A stretch of 45,161 nt of DNA from Leekyejoonella antrihumi (GCF_007845645.1 NZ_VCQV01000039.1:1-45161), one strand, 5' to 3'. Shown: positions 7,333-18,373, counted from the stretch's first letter. Notes: a model not told the origin generated them from the letters alone. Translations and numbers: made by a program.

Positions 7333-8772
7333 ATGAGCAAGGCTCCGTCCACGACCATTCCCGCGCCTACCCGATCGAAGGCCCCGTGGGCCGCCCTGTT
7401 CGTCATGGTTGCCGGTGCCTTCGTGGATCTGCTGGACGGCACGATTGTCCAGGTCGCACTCCCCTCGATTCAGCACAACCTGGACGCCTCGGACGCCGAC
7501 CTGCAATGGATCTCTGCCTCCTACCTGCTCGCGTTCGCCCTCATGCTGATCACCAGCGCTCGACTCGGTGACATGTTCGGGCGCAAACGAGCGTTCCTGA
7601 CCGGCCTGGCGGCCTTCATGCTCGCGTCGTTCGCGGTCGCCCTGTCGGCGAGCACGGGGATGCTGATCGGCTTCCGCGCTCTGCAGGGCGCTGCGTCGGC
7701 GCTGATGCTGCCCCAGGTGCTGACCTTCATCCAGGTCCAGTTCGACGAGCGGGACAAACCGAAGGCCTTCGCCACCTACGGAATGATGCTGGCGGTGGCC
7801 AGCGCCGGCGGACCACTGGTCGGTGGGTTGCTGATCGAAGCCAACATCGCCGGATGGGACTGGCGCACAATATTCCTCGTCAATGTCCCGATCGGGCTGG
7901 TCGCACTCACGGTCGGCGCACGCATCATCCCGGAATCGAGACCGGCCATCCGCCCTCGTGTCGACCCGGTCGGACTTGCTCTCGTCGGGCTGGCGCTCGT
8001 GGCGGTCTTCTACCCCCTGATCCAGGGACGGTATCTCGGCTGGCCAGCCTGGTCGTTCTGCATGCTCGCCTGCGCCGTCCCGCTGCTTGCCGCGTTCCTC
8101 GTGGTCCAGGTCCGGGAGACGCACAGACACGGCGCTCCGCTGATCGACCTGCCTCTCTTCACGACTCGCGCCAGCGGCGTAGGGCTCCTGATCGCCCTGC
8201 TGTTCTTCGGCACCACGTCCTACTTCTTTGTTTTGACCCTGCATCTGCAAGAAGGACTCGGATACACCCCGCTGCACGCAGGGATCACGTTCCTACCCTT
8301 CTCGATCGGCACCATTGTGGGATCGATGGTCGCCTCCCCGATCGGGGCCAGACTCGGGCGCGGCGCCGTGATGATCGCCGCGGCGGTCATGGCGCTCTCC
8401 CTGGCAGGCATGCTCCTGGTCATCGACCGGGCAGGCGCCGACCTGAGCGGCTGGGCACTCGCCCTACCCCAGGGCGGGGCCGGCGTCGGCTTCGGAATCA
8501 CGTCGGGAACGCTCGCCACCATCATCCTCATCCGCGTTGCGCCCGAGCGTGCCGCCGCGGCCTCCGGCGTGGTCAACACGGTGATCCAGCTCGGATCCGT
8601 CACCGCGATCGCGATCGTCGGCGCCATCTTCTTCGATACCTTGACCGGCCGACCGACGACGGCCCAATTCGTGGCGGCGACGTCCCACAGCATCTGGTAC
8701 CTGGTCGCGGCCAGCACCGCCTGCGTCCTGCTCGCAGCCGCCCTGCCGCATGACCCCGTTGCTCCGGACTAG
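7333..8772 (+). CDS. MFS drug/solute exporter, DHA2 (14-span) family
   Basis: A 479-residue membrane protein with about 14 hydrophobic spans, the size of the DHA2 (EmrB/QacA) group of proton-driven exporters. Span 1 begins PWAALFVMVAGAFVDLLDGTIVQVALP, with the D-x-T-I-V-x-V-A-L-P motif of the group. The loop between spans 2 and 3 has the MFS motif A as GDMFGRKRAF. A later GFGITSGTLATI segment fits the usual span-11 region. Substrate is unknown; drug or toxic-compound export is the family norm. It is followed by a marR gene, a pairing typical of exporters induced by their own substrate. The unusually AT-rich promoter and its place inside an otherwise conserved gene block suggest it was acquired. 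Confidence 0.92.
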   Translation: MSKAPSTTIPAPTRSKAPWAALFVMVAGAFVDLLDGTIVQVALPSIQHNLDASDADLQWISASYLLAFALMLITSARLGDMFGRKRAFLTGLAAFMLASFAVALSASTGMLIGFRALQGAASALMLPQVLTFIQVQFDERDKPKAFATYGMMLAVASAGGPLVGGLLIEANIAGWDWRTIFLVNVPIGLVALTVGARIIPESRPAIRPRVDPVGLALVGLALVAVFYPLIQGRYLGWPAWSFCMLACAVPLLAAFLVVQVRETHRHGAPLIDLPLFTTRASGVGLLIALLFFGTTSYFFVLTLHLQEGLGYTPLHAGITFLPFSIGTIVGSMVASPIGARLGRGAVMIAAAVMALSLAGMLLVIDRAGADLSGWALALPQGGAGVGFGITSGTLATIILIRVAPERAAAASGVVNTVIQLGSVTAIAIVGAIFFDTLTGRPTTAQFVAATSHSIWYLVAASTACVLLAAALPHDPVAPD

Positions 8773-8775
8773 GTT
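8770..8775 (+). promoter_or_regulatory. Possible internal -10 box of marR
   Basis: TAGGTT, whose TAG is the stop codon of the MFS gene, ends 7 bases before the ATG at 8783. It could give a leaderless marR message in addition to read-through from the MFS promoter. Confidence 0.4.
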
Positions 8776-8782
8776 GGGGCGT

Positions 8783-9334
8783 ATGACGTCCGCCAAGACC
8801 CGGGGGAAGGGCACCGACTCGCCCACGACCATCCCCTCCAGTGCGCCATCGGGCACCACGCGACATGAGCTCGTCGACGCCCTCAGCTGGGAGAGCCGCC
8901 GTGCCGCAGCGCTCCTCGGGATGCTCAACCGGGCCGTCGCCAGCAAGGCAAAGCTCAACGCAACCGACGTCGAAACCCTCGGTGTTCTTGCCGTGCTCGG
9001 CGTCGCGACTCCCACGCGCCTTGCCTCGTTGCTGGCGATGGGGACCGGCAGTATGACGCTGGTGCTCGACCGGCTGGAACGGGGCGGCTTCGTGCGGCGA
9101 GTTCGCGATGCCAAGGATCGTCGCAGCGTCACGATCGAGGTCATCGAACAGCGAAGGGCAGAGGTCGGTGCGTTCTTCGCACCGCTCGAGGGGCAGGCAT
9201 CCGAGACCACCGAACGCTACAGCGAGAAGGAGCTCGCCGTGATCGTCGACTACCTCACCCGTTCCAATGACATGCTCAACGAGCTGACCACGACCCTGAC
9301 CCAGGGGCCGACGACAGCTGACACAGGAAGGTAG
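8783..9334 (+). CDS. MarR family transcriptional regulator
   Basis: A 183-residue winged-helix protein. The core reads NATDVETLGVLAVLGVATPTRLASLL (helices 2-3), then GTGSMTLVLDRLERGGFVRRVRDAKDRRSVTIEV, which is the recognition helix followed by the wing with the D-x-x-D-R-R-S signature of MarR proteins. A Ser/Thr-rich N-terminal tail of about 30 residues precedes it. The ATG at 8783 is preferred to 8750, which lies inside the MFS gene. It lies 10 bases after the MFS stop in the same operon, so it most likely represses that exporter and releases DNA on binding a small molecule (family behaviour). Confidence 0.88.
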   Translation: MTSAKTRGKGTDSPTTIPSSAPSGTTRHELVDALSWESRRAAALLGMLNRAVASKAKLNATDVETLGVLAVLGVATPTRLASLLAMGTGSMTLVLDRLERGGFVRRVRDAKDRRSVTIEVIEQRRAEVGAFFAPLEGQASETTERYSEKELAVIVDYLTRSNDMLNELTTTLTQGPTTADTGR

Positions 9335-9410
9335 GCGAGCCGCTCGCGAAGGGTGGTGGCCGAGCGCACGGCCCTGCAGCGAAATTCCGCTGCCGATCGG
9401 TCCACAACCT

Positions 9411-9426
9411 GGCCTGGTTCCAGGCC
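9411..9426. promoter_or_regulatory. 16-base palindrome upstream of tpx
   Basis: GGCCTGG, TT, CCAGGCC: seven-base arms around two bases. It lies 29-44 bases before the tpx ATG, over the place where a -35 box would be for the TACGAA at 9443-9448. It may be an operator for tpx or a terminator hairpin for marR. Confidence 0.4.
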
Positions 9427-9454
9427 GGTGCGCCCGGGGTGGTACGAATCAGGG

Positions 9455-9949
9455 ATGGCTACTACATCGCTCAGAGGAACCCCCGTCAACACCGTCGGCG
9501 AGCTGCCGGCCGTCGGCAGCAAGGCCCCCGCATACGAACTGGTCGGAGGCGGGCTTGCTCCGCTGGCATCGTCCGACCTGACCGGCCGCACCATCCTCAA
9601 CATCTTCCCGAGTCTCGACACACCAACCTGCGCCGCGAGCGTACGCAAGTTCAACGAGGTTGCAGCGAGCCTTGCGGGCACGACCGTCCTGAACGTGTCC
9701 CAGGATCTGCCGTTTGCACAGGCGCGCTTCTGTGGTGCCGAGGGCATCGAGAATGTCAAGGTCGGCTCGGCGTTCCGATCCTCGTTCGGTCAGGACTTCG
9801 GGGTGCAGCTGGCAGACAGCCCGATGGCGGGCCTTCTGGCGCGCGCTATCGTGATCGTCGACGCCGATGGCACAGTGACCTACACCGAACTGGTGCCCGA
9901 GATCGCCCAGGAGCCGGACTACGACGCCGCGCTGAAGTCGCTCAACTGA
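9455..9949 (+). CDS. tpx: Thiol peroxidase (atypical 2-Cys peroxiredoxin)
   Basis: A 164-residue Tpx that reduces hydrogen and alkyl peroxides using thioredoxin. The peroxidatic cysteine is C59 in [16 protein letters not shown] and the resolving cysteine is C93 in ARFCGAEGI, matching the usual Tpx spacing (E. coli C61 and C95), so the pair is intact. [14 protein letters not shown] is the conserved Tpx segment that follows. The ATG at 9455 gives the family length; a TACGAA ends six bases before it, a near-match to the leaderless layout. The gene is cytosolic, on its own promoter, and its 3' end abuts the converging tRNA-Leu gene by 10 bases. Confidence 0.96.
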   Translation: MATTSLRGTPVNTVGELPAVGSKAPAYELVGGGLAPLASSDLTGRTILNIFPSLDTPTCAASVRKFNEVAASLAGTTVLNVSQDLPFAQARFCGAEGIENVKVGSAFRSSFGQDFGVQLADSPMAGLLARAIVIVDADGTVTYTELVPEIAQEPDYDAALKSLN

Positions 9950-9959
9950 CAACACGGCT

Positions 9960-10045
9960 TGGTGCCGAGGGCGGGATTCGAACCCGCACGCCCTTTCGAG
10001 CAAAGCATTTTGAGTGCTCCGTGTCTGCCATTCCACCACCCCGGC
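9960..10045 (-). tRNA. tRNA-Leu (anticodon CAA)
   Basis: 86 bases on the minus strand. The acceptor stem GCCGGGG pairs with CCTCGGC (one G-T pair), the T arm is GCGGGTTCGAATCCCGC, a long variable arm marks a class II tRNA, and the anticodon loop CTCAAAA gives CAA, reading the codon UUG. The discriminator base is A and CCA is encoded (9960-9962 on the complement). It follows pyk by 25 bases on the same strand. UUG is a rare leucine codon in such GC-rich genomes. Confidence 0.95.
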
Positions 10046-10059
10046 GAGGGTGCCGGGCA

Positions 10060-10065
10060 AGCATA
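10060..10065 (-). promoter_or_regulatory. Possible -10 box of tRNA-Leu
   Basis: TATGCT in the gap between the pyk stop and the tRNA, 14 bases before the tRNA 5' end. No clear -35, which would lie inside pyk. Confidence 0.35.
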
Positions 10066-10070
10066 GACGA

Positions 10071-11528
10071 TCAGCCCTCCGGCACCAGATCCTGGTAGGC
10101 CGGTGCGACCCGGTTCTTGGCATCGCCGACCCGGTGCACCCGAAGCGCATTGGTCGAGCCGGGGATCCCGGGCGGCGAGCCGGCCACGATGATCACCAGG
10201 TCGCCCTCCTTGCACCGGCCGTTGCCGAGCAGGGTCTGGTCGACCTGCAGAGCCATCTGGTCGGTGTGTTTCACCGGCGGGCTGAGGAACGTCTCCTGAC
10301 CCCAGCACAGTGCGAGCTGCGACCGGGTCCACTGGTGCGGGGTGAACGACAGCATGGGGCGTTGCGTGCGCAGCCGAGCCAGCCGCCGCGCCGAGTCCCC
10401 GGACTCGGTGAAGGTGATGAGAAACTTCACGCCCAGCAGGTCACCGATCTCGGCGGCCGCCATCGTGACGGCGCCACCTTGAGTGTGCGGGCGCGAACCC
10501 AGCGGTGGGATGCGTTCGATCCCGTGCTCCTCGGTGCTCTCGATGATGCGCGCCATCGTCCGGACCGCCTCGACCGGGTACGCGCCCACGCTCGTCTCCC
10601 CCGACAGCATGATCGCGTCGGCGCCGTCGAGCACCGCATTCGCGCAGTCACTCGCCTCGGCCCGGGTCGGGCGTGCGTTCTCGATCATCGACTCGAGCAC
10701 CTGGGTGGCCACGATGACCGGCTTGGCGTCCCGGCGGGCAATCTCGACCGCCCGCTTCTGCACGATCGGCACCTCTTCGAGCGGCAGCTCGACGCCGAGG
10801 TCGCCGCGCGCCACCATCACCGCGTCGAACGCCTCGATGATCTCGTGCAGGTTGTCGACGGCCTGGGGCTTCTCCACCTTCGCGATGACCGGCAGCCGGT
10901 GGCCCGCCTCGTCCATGATCTCGTGCACCCGGCGGATGTCGTCCGCGCTACGCACGAAGGACAGCGCAATCATGTCCGCACCCAGCTGCAGCGCCCACCG
11001 CAGGTCGTCCTCGTCCTTCTCCGACAGGGCCGGCACGCTCACCGCGACGCCGGGCAGATTAATGCCCTTGTTGTTGGACAGCTGCCCGCCGCGGATCACC
11101 TCGGTCACCACGTCCGTGTCCGTGACCTCGACCGCCCGCAGCTCGAGCTTGCCGTCATCGAGGAGCAGCCGGTCACCGGGGTTCACGTCGCCGGCCAGGC
11201 CCTTGAAGGTGGTCGACACCCGGTCCTGATTGCCCTGCACGTCCTCGGTGGTGATCGTGAACCTCGCACCGTCGGGCAGGGTGATCGGTCCGTCGGAGAA
11301 CCGGCCGACCCGGATCTTGGGTCCTTGCAGGTCGCAGAGCACTCCAACTGCGTGACCGGAGGCGTCACCGGCGGCGCGGACGTGCCGGTAGACCTCCTCA
11401 TGGTCCGCGTGGGAGCCGTGCGACAGGTTCAGGCGGGCGACGTCCATACCGGCGTCCACCAGCTCGCGGAGGCGCTCCGGTGAGGACGTCGCAGGACCAA
11501 GGGTGGCAACAATCTTTGCTCGACGCAT
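10071..11528 (-). CDS. pyk: Pyruvate kinase
   Basis: A 485-residue glycolytic enzyme that makes pyruvate and ATP from phosphoenolpyruvate and ADP. The N-terminus [16 protein letters not shown] with ARLNLSHG is the start of the TIM barrel. The metal and phosphate site reads [18 protein letters not shown] and [18 protein letters not shown], with the catalytic Lys in the first motif. The [19 protein letters not shown] segment and the C-terminal regulatory domain (about 350-485) follow. The length is normal. The ATG at 11528 is fixed by homology and by TAGTGT six bases upstream. Its neighbours downstream are tRNA-Leu and, convergent, tpx. Confidence 0.98.
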   Translation of the reverse strand: MRRAKIVATLGPATSSPERLRELVDAGMDVARLNLSHGSHADHEEVYRHVRAAGDASGHAVGVLCDLQGPKIRVGRFSDGPITLPDGARFTITTEDVQGNQDRVSTTFKGLAGDVNPGDRLLLDDGKLELRAVEVTDTDVVTEVIRGGQLSNNKGINLPGVAVSVPALSEKDEDDLRWALQLGADMIALSFVRSADDIRRVHEIMDEAGHRLPVIAKVEKPQAVDNLHEIIEAFDAVMVARGDLGVELPLEEVPIVQKRAVEIARRDAKPVIVATQVLESMIENARPTRAEASDCANAVLDGADAIMLSGETSVGAYPVEAVRTMARIIESTEEHGIERIPPLGSRPHTQGGAVTMAAAEIGDLLGVKFLITFTESGDSARRLARLRTQRPMLSFTPHQWTRSQLALCWGQETFLSPPVKHTDQMALQVDQTLLGNGRCKEGDLVIIVAGSPPGIPGSTNALRVHRVGDAKNRVAPAYQDLVPEG

Positions 11529-11534
11529 AAATCA

Positions 11535-11540
11535 ACACTA
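11535..11540 (-). promoter_or_regulatory. -10 box of pyk (leaderless type)
   Basis: TAGTGT on the minus strand, then TGATTT, then the ATG at 11528: transcription would start on the start codon. Confidence 0.6.
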
Positions 11541-11686
11541 TCGATCAAAGCCCGACAAAACTGCATCCTCGCCGAGGAATGTCCACGCTACGGTCCGGTA
11601 GCGCATCAGGGGGGCGCCGAGAGTCGAGACGCAGGGCGGACGTGGTGATCCGGATCCTGCCGAAGGAGGAAAACACGGCGCACTTT

Positions 11687-12193
11687 TTTCACCTGCAGCA
11701 GTACCTGAGCATCACGGTCTCATGGCAGGCAACCAGCACGGTGCTGTCAATCCTCGCGTTTGCGCTGACCGTGACCAGGCCCAAGCGGTCGACCAGGGTC
11801 GCGGCAGCCTATTCGTGTTTCAGGTCGCGCTGCTGATGGTGGTCGCGATCGCGCTGCTGGTCGAGCACTCCAGCCACATCAACCTGGCACCGTTCGATCC
11901 AGACCACCTGGATCGCGGCTTGTCGGGCCTGTCGCTGGGCTTCCCTCTCGCGGTCTATTTGTTTGTGGGCTGGGAGAACTCGGCGGCCCGCCGCCTCGGT
12001 TCCGTTCATCACGGCTGCCGGTGGGGTCGCCGGCGCGCTGATGTTCGTCGCGTTGCTGGCGGGCTTTACCTCGATCTGCTCCTGCCTGATCGCCGCGGGC
12101 AACTCGCAGGCGAGAATCATCTTCCACTCCGGCCGCGAAGGGCTGCTCCCGCCGATCTTCGCGCGGCTGACACCCACGACGACCGCGACCGAA
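11687..12193 (+). pseudogene. Remnant of an APC-family amino-acid permease
   Basis: Three pieces of one membrane protein are read in shifting frames: FHLQQYLSITVSWQATSTVL to about 11783, then FVFQVALLMVVAIALLVEHS through SLGFPLAVYLFVGWENSAA (11812-11988), then VPFITAAGGVAGALMF through NSQARIIFHSGREGLLPPIF (11999-12193). These are consecutive parts of an APC (amino acid-polyamine) permease, including the S-R/H-x-x-F-x-x-x-R-x-x-x-L-P-P helix motif near the C-terminal side. The frame changes at about 11790 and at 11990. In intact permeases the WENSAA segment and the next one are separated by several spans, so an internal deletion has also occurred. No start or stop belongs to it. It lies between pyk and gltD on the opposite strand. 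Confidence 0.75.
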
Positions 12194-12257
12194 CGATCGG
12201 GGAACGCGTCGGCTCGATCGTCGCCGACGCCGACTAACCGCATCTCGACACCGGACC

Positions 12258-13715
12258 TCAGGCGGTCAGTGGCCGATCCGTCGGCCGGACCGGAGCCGGC
12301 AGCTCGGACCCACCCATCAGGTAGGCGTCGACGCCGCGGGCGGCCGAGCGCCCCTCGGCGATGGCCCACACGATCAGGGACTGACCCCGACCGGCGTCAC
12401 CGGCGACAAAGACTCCCGGGACGCTCGTCATGAAGTGCTCGTCCCGCGCCACGTTGGACCGCTCGTCCCGGTCGACCTCCAGCTGCTCGAGCAGGCCCTC
12501 CTGCTGCGGCCCGACAAAGCCCATCGCCAGCAGCACGAGGTCGGCGGGAATCTCGCGTTCGGTGCCGGGCACCTCGTCGAACCCCTCCTCGCCTCGAGAC
12601 ACCTCGACCAGTCGAAGCGCCTTGACATTGCCGTCCGCATCGCCGACCAGTTCCTTCGTACTGACGGAGTAGATGCGGTCGCCGCCCTCTTCGTGCGCGC
12701 TCGCGATCCGGAAGATCATCGGGTAGGTCGGCCACGGGTGCTCCGGTGCGCGATCCTCACCGGGCTGCGGCAGGATCTCGAGCGAGGTGACGGACCTCGC
12801 GCCCTGCCGATGCGACGTGCCGATGCAGTCGGCACCGGTGTCACCGCCACCAATGACGACGACGTGCTTGTCCGTCGCCGTCACCTGGCCCGGCACCTCC
12901 TCGCCGAGTGCGACGCGGTTTGCCGGTGGCAGGAAGTCCATGGCCTGCACGATGCCGTTCAGCTCGCGCCCGGTCACCGGCAGGTCGCGTGGGACCGTCG
13001 ACCCGATGGCAAGCACCACCGCGTCATACCGCTGCCGCAGCTGTTCGCCGGTGATGTCCTCGCCGACGGCGGTCGAGCACCGGAAGCGAGTGCCCTCCTG
13101 GGTCATCTGCTCCAGGCGCCGGTCGACCATCGCCTTCTCCATCTTGAACTCCGGTATGCCGTACCGCAGCAGACCGCCCGGCTTGTCGGCCCGCTCGTAC
13201 ACGGCGACGGTGTGTCCGGCACGCGTCAGCTGCTGCGCGGCAGCCAGGCCCGCCGGCCCCGAGCCGACGACCGCAACGGTCTTGCCGGTCAGGCGAGTCG
13301 GCACCTGGGGGTGCACGTCGTGTCGGCCGAATGCCTCCTCGACAATGGTCAGCTCAATCTGCTTGATCGTCACCGGATCCTGATTGATCCCCAGGACGCA
13401 GGCGGTCTCGCAGGGTGCGGGGCAGAGTCGACCGGTGAACTCCGGGAAGTTGTTCGTGGCGTGCAGCCGATCGATCGCATCCTTCCAGTCACCGGTCCGG
13501 GTGAGATCGTTCCACTCGGGAATCAGATTGCCGAGTGGACAACCGTTGTGGCAGAAGGGGATCCCGCAGTCCATACAGCGCGTGGCCTGCTGCTGCAGCT
13601 CAGAGAGCTGCTGCTCCTCATAGACCTCTTTCCAGTCCTTGATGCGGACCGGCACAGGGCGACGCACCGGCAGCTGCCGGTCGGGGTGCTTCAAGAATCC
13701 GCGCGGGTCAGCCAC
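12258..13715 (-). CDS. gltD: Glutamate synthase, small (beta) subunit
   Basis: A 485-residue flavoprotein that passes electrons from NADPH to the large subunit of glutamate synthase. The N-terminal Fe-S region has the cysteine sets [20 protein letters not shown] and [11 protein letters not shown]. The FAD fold begins [18 protein letters not shown] and the NADPH fold [17 protein letters not shown]. The C-terminus [19 protein letters not shown] is the second FAD motif. The length is typical. The gltB stop overlaps its start by 8 bases, so the two subunits are translationally coupled. Confidence 0.98.
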   Translation of the reverse strand: MADPRGFLKHPDRQLPVRRPVPVRIKDWKEVYEEQQLSELQQQATRCMDCGIPFCHNGCPLGNLIPEWNDLTRTGDWKDAIDRLHATNNFPEFTGRLCPAPCETACVLGINQDPVTIKQIELTIVEEAFGRHDVHPQVPTRLTGKTVAVVGSGPAGLAAAQQLTRAGHTVAVYERADKPGGLLRYGIPEFKMEKAMVDRRLEQMTQEGTRFRCSTAVGEDITGEQLRQRYDAVVLAIGSTVPRDLPVTGRELNGIVQAMDFLPPANRVALGEEVPGQVTATDKHVVVIGGGDTGADCIGTSHRQGARSVTSLEILPQPGEDRAPEHPWPTYPMIFRIASAHEEGGDRIYSVSTKELVGDADGNVKALRLVEVSRGEEGFDEVPGTEREIPADLVLLAMGFVGPQQEGLLEQLEVDRDERSNVARDEHFMTSVPGVFVAGDAGRGQSLIVWAIAEGRSAARGVDAYLMGGSELPAPVRPTDRPLTA

Positions 13716-16700
13716 GGCTCACCTCCATGATCCGCTCCCACACCTGGAAGCTGTCGGGGTCCAGTCCTTCCTCCGCGGCCTTCGCACGCACGTCCAGGAC
13801 GCGCTGGTAGGCACGCGGCAGGACCAGCGAGATTCGTGCTGCGGCCGCCGGCCAGTCGTCCAGCAGCCTTGCTGCGACGGCCGACTCAGACCACTCATGG
13901 TGCTTGCGGAGGAGCTCGTGAACGACCTCCTGGTCCTCCGGCCGCAGCGGCATCACATCGACGAGCTCCGTGTTGACCTGGCCCTCCTCGAGGTCCAGCA
14001 CGTAGGCCACCCCGCCCGACATACCGGCACCGAAGTTGCGCCCGGTCCGGCCGAGCACCATGACGATGCCACCGGTCATGTACTCGCACCCGTGATCACC
14101 AATGCCCTCGACCACGGCCGTTGCACCGGAGTTGCGGACGCAGAAGCGCTCACCGACGATGCCGCGCAGATAGACCTCACCACTCGTGGCGCCATACCCG
14201 ATGACGTTGCCCGCCACGGCGTTCTTCTCTGCGATCAGCGACGCGTCACGTAGTGGTCGGACGACAACTCGCCCGCCCGACAGGCCCTTGGCCACATAGT
14301 CGTTCGCCTCGCCATACAGGCGCAGGGTGATTCCTGATGGCACGAACGCCCCGAAGGACTGTCCTGCCGATCCGGTGAAAGACACATCGATCGTGTCGTC
14401 CGGGAGCCCGTCCGGATAGCGCTTGGTGACCTCGTGGCCGAGCATCGTGCCAACCGTGCGGTTGACGTTCGTCACCGGCAGCTCGACCCGCACCGGCGAC
14501 TTGTGCTCGAGGGCATCGCGACACATGGTGATCAGCTGCTGGTCCAGCGCCTTCTCCAAGCCGTGGTCCTGGTGGATGATCTGCCGACGCGGCGCGTCCC
14601 CGGGCACCTCGACGTCCGCGAGAATCGGGCTGAGGTCGAGGCCACTGGCCTTCCAGTGGCGCACCGCCCGGTCAGTTGCGAGCACGCCGACCTGGCCGAT
14701 CGCCTCGTCCAGGGTCCGGAACCCGAGCTCGGCCAGCAGCTCTCGGACCTCTTCGGCGATGTACTCGAAGAAGGTCTCGACGAACTCCGGCTTGCCCGTG
14801 AAGCGCTTGCGCAGCTCCGGGTTCTGCGTGGCGACACCTACCGGGCAGGTGTCGAGGTGACAGACCCGCATCATGATGCATCCGCTGACCACCAGTGGCG
14901 CAGTGGCGAACCCATACTCCTCGGCGCCCAGGAGAGCAGCGATGATCACGTCGCGGCCGGTCTTGAGCTGCCCGTCGGCCTGCACAACGATGCGGTCGCG
15001 CAGGCCGTTGAGCCGCAGAGTCTGCTGAGTCTCGGCGAGGCCGAGCTCCCACGGGCCGCCCGCGTGCTTCAACGAGGTGAGCGGCGCGGCGCCCGTGCCT
15101 CCGTCGTGACCGGAGATCAGCACCACGTCGGCGTGCGCCTTGCTCACGCCGGCTGCGACGGTGCCGACGCCCAGCTCGGCCACGAGCTTCACGTGGATCC
15201 GTGCGCTCGGGTTGGCGTTCTTCAGGTCGTGGATCAGCTGTGCCAGGTCCTCGATCGAGTAGATGTCGTGGTGCGGCGGCGGGGAGATCAGACCGACTCC
15301 GGGCGTGGAGTGCCGGGTCATTGCCACCCACGGGTAGACCTTGCTGCCAGGCAGTTGCCCACCTTCGCCGGGCTTGGCACCCTGCGCCATCTTGATCTGG
15401 ATGTCCTTGGCCTGCGTCAGATAGACCGAGGTCACTCCGAACCGGCCGGACGCGACCTGCTTGATGGCGGAGCACCGCTCTGGGTCGAGCAGACGATCCA
15501 GGTCCTCGCCGCCCTCACCGGTGTTGGACCGGGCGCCGAGGCGGTTCATCGCGATCGCGAGCGTCTCGTGCGCCTCCTTGCTGATCGAGCCGTAGCTCAT
15601 CGCGCCGGTGGAGAAGCGCTTGATGATCTCGTCGGCCGACTCGACCTCCTCGATCGGCACCGCCGGTCGAATCTGCTTGAACGAGAAGAGTCCTCGCAGA
15701 GTCATCAGACGCTCGGCCTGGTCATTGACGCGTGAGGTGTACTTCTTGAAGATATCGTAGCGACGCTCACGAGTGGAGTGCTGCAGCCGGAACACCGTGT
15801 CCGGGTCGAACAGGTGGGGCGGGCCCTCCCGACGCCACTGATACTCGCCACCCACCTCGAGGGTGCGGTGGGCGGCGCGCTGACCGCTCTTGGGGTAGGC
15901 CGTGGTGTGTCGTGCCGCAACCTCCGCGGCGATGACATCCAGGCCGGCGCCGCCGAGGCGAGACGCGGTGCCGGTGAAGTACTCGTCGATCAGCTCGTGC
16001 GACAGACCGATCGCCTCGAAGACCTGGGCGCCACGGTAGGAAGCAACGGTCGAGATGCCCATCTTGGACATGACCTTCAACAGGCCCTTCCCCAGCGCCT
16101 TAATGAGGTTGTGAACGGCCTGGTCGGCGGTGACGTCCGGCAACGCGCCGCTGCGCACCAGCTCCTCGACCGACTCCATGGCGAGATACGGGTTGATCGC
16201 CGCGGCGCCATAGCCGACCAGCAGCGCGATGTGGTGGACCTCGCGGACATCACCGGCCTCGATGATCAGCCCGACCTGGGTGCGCGTCTTCTCCCGGGTG
16301 AGGTGATGGTGCACGGCCGAGGTCAGCAGCAGGGACGGGATCGGCGCGAACTCGGCGTTGCTGTCCCGGTCGGACAGCACGATGAAGCGGTAGCCGTCGG
16401 CGATGGCCTGACTCACCTCGGCGAAGATTCCCTGCAGCCGGGCGCGCAGGGCGGTCGCGCCGCCCTCGACGTTGTAGGTGCCACGGATGACGTAGGTGGC
16501 CCAGCCCGGGAAGTTGCCGTCGGCGTTGATGTGGACGATCTTGGCCAGTTCGTCGTTGTCGAGCACCGGGAATGGCAGCTCGAGCTGGCGCCCATGCTGC
16601 GGTCCGACGGCAAGCGCATTGCTCTCGGGGCCGATCAGGGTGCCGAGCGAGGTGACCAGCTCCTCCCGGATCGAGTCCAGCGGCGGATTGGTCACCTGGG

Positions 16701-18246
16701 CGAACTGCTGGGTGAAGTAGTCGAAGATCAGCCTCGGTCGATCCGAGATCGCGGCGATCGGACTGTCCGTGCCCATCGCGCCCAGCGCCTCTCCCCCACC
16801 GCTCGCCATCGGGGCGAGCAGGATGCGCAGTTCCTCGTGGGTGTAGCCGAAGGTCTGCTGGCGCCTGATGACCGATGCCTTGGTGTGCCAGACGTGCTCC
16901 CGCTCGGGCAAGTCGCCGACCTTCACGATTCCGGCGTGCAGCCACTCCCGGTAGGGCTGCTCCTCGGCGAGCTGCGCCTTGATCTCGGCGTCGCTGATCA
17001 TGCGACCCTCGCCGACGTCGATCAGGAACATCCGTCCTGGCTGCAGGCGACCCTTGCGCACCACGTGCTCGGGGTCGAGGTCCAGGACCCCGGCCTCCGA
17101 GGCGAGCACGACCAGACCGTCGTCGGTGACCGCATACCGACCCGGTCGCAGGCCGTTGCGGTCGAGCACGGCTCCGACCAGTCGGCCGTCCGTGAAGGCG
17201 ACGCACGCGGGGCCGTCCCACGGCTCCATGATCGCCGCCTGGTACTCGTAGAACGCGCGACGTGCGGGACTCATCGTGGCGTGGTTCTCCCACGCCTCAG
17301 GGATCATCATCAGCACGGCATGCGGCAGACTCCGGCCGCCGAGGTGCAGGATCTCCAGTGCCTCGTCGAAGGTTGCCGAGTCGGACGCGCCCGGCGTGCA
17401 CACCGGGAAGAGCCGGTCCAGGTCGCCGCGGAACAGGTCACTGGCGAGGGTGGACTCCCTTGCCCGCATCCAGTTGCGGTTGCCACGCACCGTGTTGATC
17501 TCACCGTTGTGCGCGATGAAGCGGTAGGGGTGCGCCAGCGGCCACGACGGGAACGTGTTGGTGGAGAAGCGCGAGTGCACCAGGGCGAGCTCACTGCTGA
17601 ACCGCCGGTCCGACAGGTCCGGGAAGAACGGCTCGAGCTGGCCGGTGGTCAGCATGCCCTTGTAGGTGATCGTCCGGCAGGACAGCGACGGGAAGTAGAC
17701 CTCGAGGTCGTGCTCGAGACGCTTGCGCAGGCAGTAGGCCTTCCGGTCCAGCTCGATCCCGCAGGCCTGCCCTTCGCCGTCCGCGACGAAGATCTGCCGG
17801 AATACGGGCATGACCTCGCGAGCCGCCGAACCGAGCAGGGCGGGGTCGATCGGCAGGTCGCGCCAGCCGAGGACGCGCAGTCCCTCGTCGTAGGCGTAGT
17901 GGTCGACCTTCTGCCCGATCTGCCATTGGGCGTCCTGGTCCACCGGCAGGAAGACGATGCCGACGGCATACTGCCCCTTGCCCGGGAGCTCGAAGTCGCA
18001 CACGGCACGGAAGAACTCGTCCGGGATCTGGGTCATAATGCCCGCACCGTCACCGACGGCCGGGTCGGCGCCGGTGGCGCCTCGGTGCTCCAGGTTGCGC
18101 AGGGCGGTCAGCGCATGGTCGATGATGTCGTGACCGGGCCAGCCGCGCATGGTGGCGACCATCGCCACCCCACAGGCATCGTGCTCGTTCTGCGGGTCAT
18201 ACAGACCCTGCGGAGCGGGCAGTGCCGAGAAGCGTGCCGAAACCAT
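13708..18246 (-). CDS. gltB: Glutamate synthase, large (alpha) subunit
   Basis: The 1512-residue subunit makes glutamate from glutamine and 2-oxoglutarate. After a short propeptide the catalytic cysteine is C25 ([14 protein letters not shown]), the start of the class II glutamine amidotransferase domain (to about 430). A central domain and the FMN barrel follow, with [10 protein letters not shown]-like and [14 protein letters not shown] segments and the 3Fe-4S cysteines in [15 protein letters not shown]. The C-terminal beta-helix has repeated G-x-x-G-x-x-x-G turns. The ATG at 18246 puts the cysteine at a normal distance from the start; ATG 18333 would add 29 residues and is nearer the mapped promoter, so it cannot be excluded. 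It forms one operon with gltD. Confidence 0.96.
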   Translation of the reverse strand: MVSARFSALPAPQGLYDPQNEHDACGVAMVATMRGWPGHDIIDHALTALRNLEHRGATGADPAVGDGAGIMTQIPDEFFRAVCDFELPGKGQYAVGIVFLPVDQDAQWQIGQKVDHYAYDEGLRVLGWRDLPIDPALLGSAAREVMPVFRQIFVADGEGQACGIELDRKAYCLRKRLEHDLEVYFPSLSCRTITYKGMLTTGQLEPFFPDLSDRRFSSELALVHSRFSTNTFPSWPLAHPYRFIAHNGEINTVRGNRNWMRARESTLASDLFRGDLDRLFPVCTPGASDSATFDEALEILHLGGRSLPHAVLMMIPEAWENHATMSPARRAFYEYQAAIMEPWDGPACVAFTDGRLVGAVLDRNGLRPGRYAVTDDGLVVLASEAGVLDLDPEHVVRKGRLQPGRMFLIDVGEGRMISDAEIKAQLAEEQPYREWLHAGIVKVGDLPEREHVWHTKASVIRRQQTFGYTHEELRILLAPMASGGGEALGAMGTDSPIAAISDRPRLIFDYFTQQFAQVTNPPLDSIREELVTSLGTLIGPESNALAVGPQHGRQLELPFPVLDNDELAKIVHINADGNFPGWATYVIRGTYNVEGGATALRARLQGIFAEVSQAIADGYRFIVLSDRDSNAEFAPIPSLLLTSAVHHHLTREKTRTQVGLIIEAGDVREVHHIALLVGYGAAAINPYLAMESVEELVRSGALPDVTADQAVHNLIKALGKGLLKVMSKMGISTVASYRGAQVFEAIGLSHELIDEYFTGTASRLGGAGLDVIAAEVAARHTTAYPKSGQRAAHRTLEVGGEYQWRREGPPHLFDPDTVFRLQHSTRERRYDIFKKYTSRVNDQAERLMTLRGLFSFKQIRPAVPIEEVESADEIIKRFSTGAMSYGSISKEAHETLAIAMNRLGARSNTGEGGEDLDRLLDPERCSAIKQVASGRFGVTSVYLTQAKDIQIKMAQGAKPGEGGQLPGSKVYPWVAMTRHSTPGVGLISPPPHHDIYSIEDLAQLIHDLKNANPSARIHVKLVAELGVGTVAAGVSKAHADVVLISGHDGGTGAAPLTSLKHAGGPWELGLAETQQTLRLNGLRDRIVVQADGQLKTGRDVIIAALLGAEEYGFATAPLVVSGCIMMRVCHLDTCPVGVATQNPELRKRFTGKPEFVETFFEYIAEEVRELLAELGFRTLDEAIGQVGVLATDRAVRHWKASGLDLSPILADVEVPGDAPRRQIIHQDHGLEKALDQQLITMCRDALEHKSPVRVELPVTNVNRTVGTMLGHEVTKRYPDGLPDDTIDVSFTGSAGQSFGAFVPSGITLRLYGEANDYVAKGLSGGRVVVRPLRDASLIAEKNAVAGNVIGYGATSGEVYLRGIVGERFCVRNSGATAVVEGIGDHGCEYMTGGIVMVLGRTGRNFGAGMSGGVAYVLDLEEGQVNTELVDVMPLRPEDQEVVHELLRKHHEWSESAVAARLLDDWPAAAARISLVLPRAYQRVLDVRAKAAEEGLDPDSFQVWERIMEVSRG

Positions 18247-18344
18247 GATCCACTCACCGTCCTCGTCGTCGTTCGGGACGTCCAGTGGATGTCCCATGCG
18301 TCTACGTGCCAGCGGGACGACATTGGCCTGCATGGGTGCTGCAC

Positions 18345-18373
18345 AGATTAGCGAGCCCACCTGATGTTCACAA
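18345..18373 (-). promoter_or_regulatory. Promoter of gltBD
   Basis: On the minus strand TTGTGA (18373-18368) and TAATCT (18350-18345) are separated by 17 bases, close to the sigma-70 consensus. Transcription would start near 18338, giving a leader of about 92 bases to the ATG at 18246. Confidence 0.6.

Noticed and set aside
9960-10045. Attachment site of an integrated element at tRNA-Leu
   Set aside because: No integrase and no repeated copy of the tRNA 3' end was seen in the window.
15778-18351. 857-codon open frame antisense to gltB
   Set aside because: Same reason: gltB motifs are intact on the other strand and the frame reads as a shadow.
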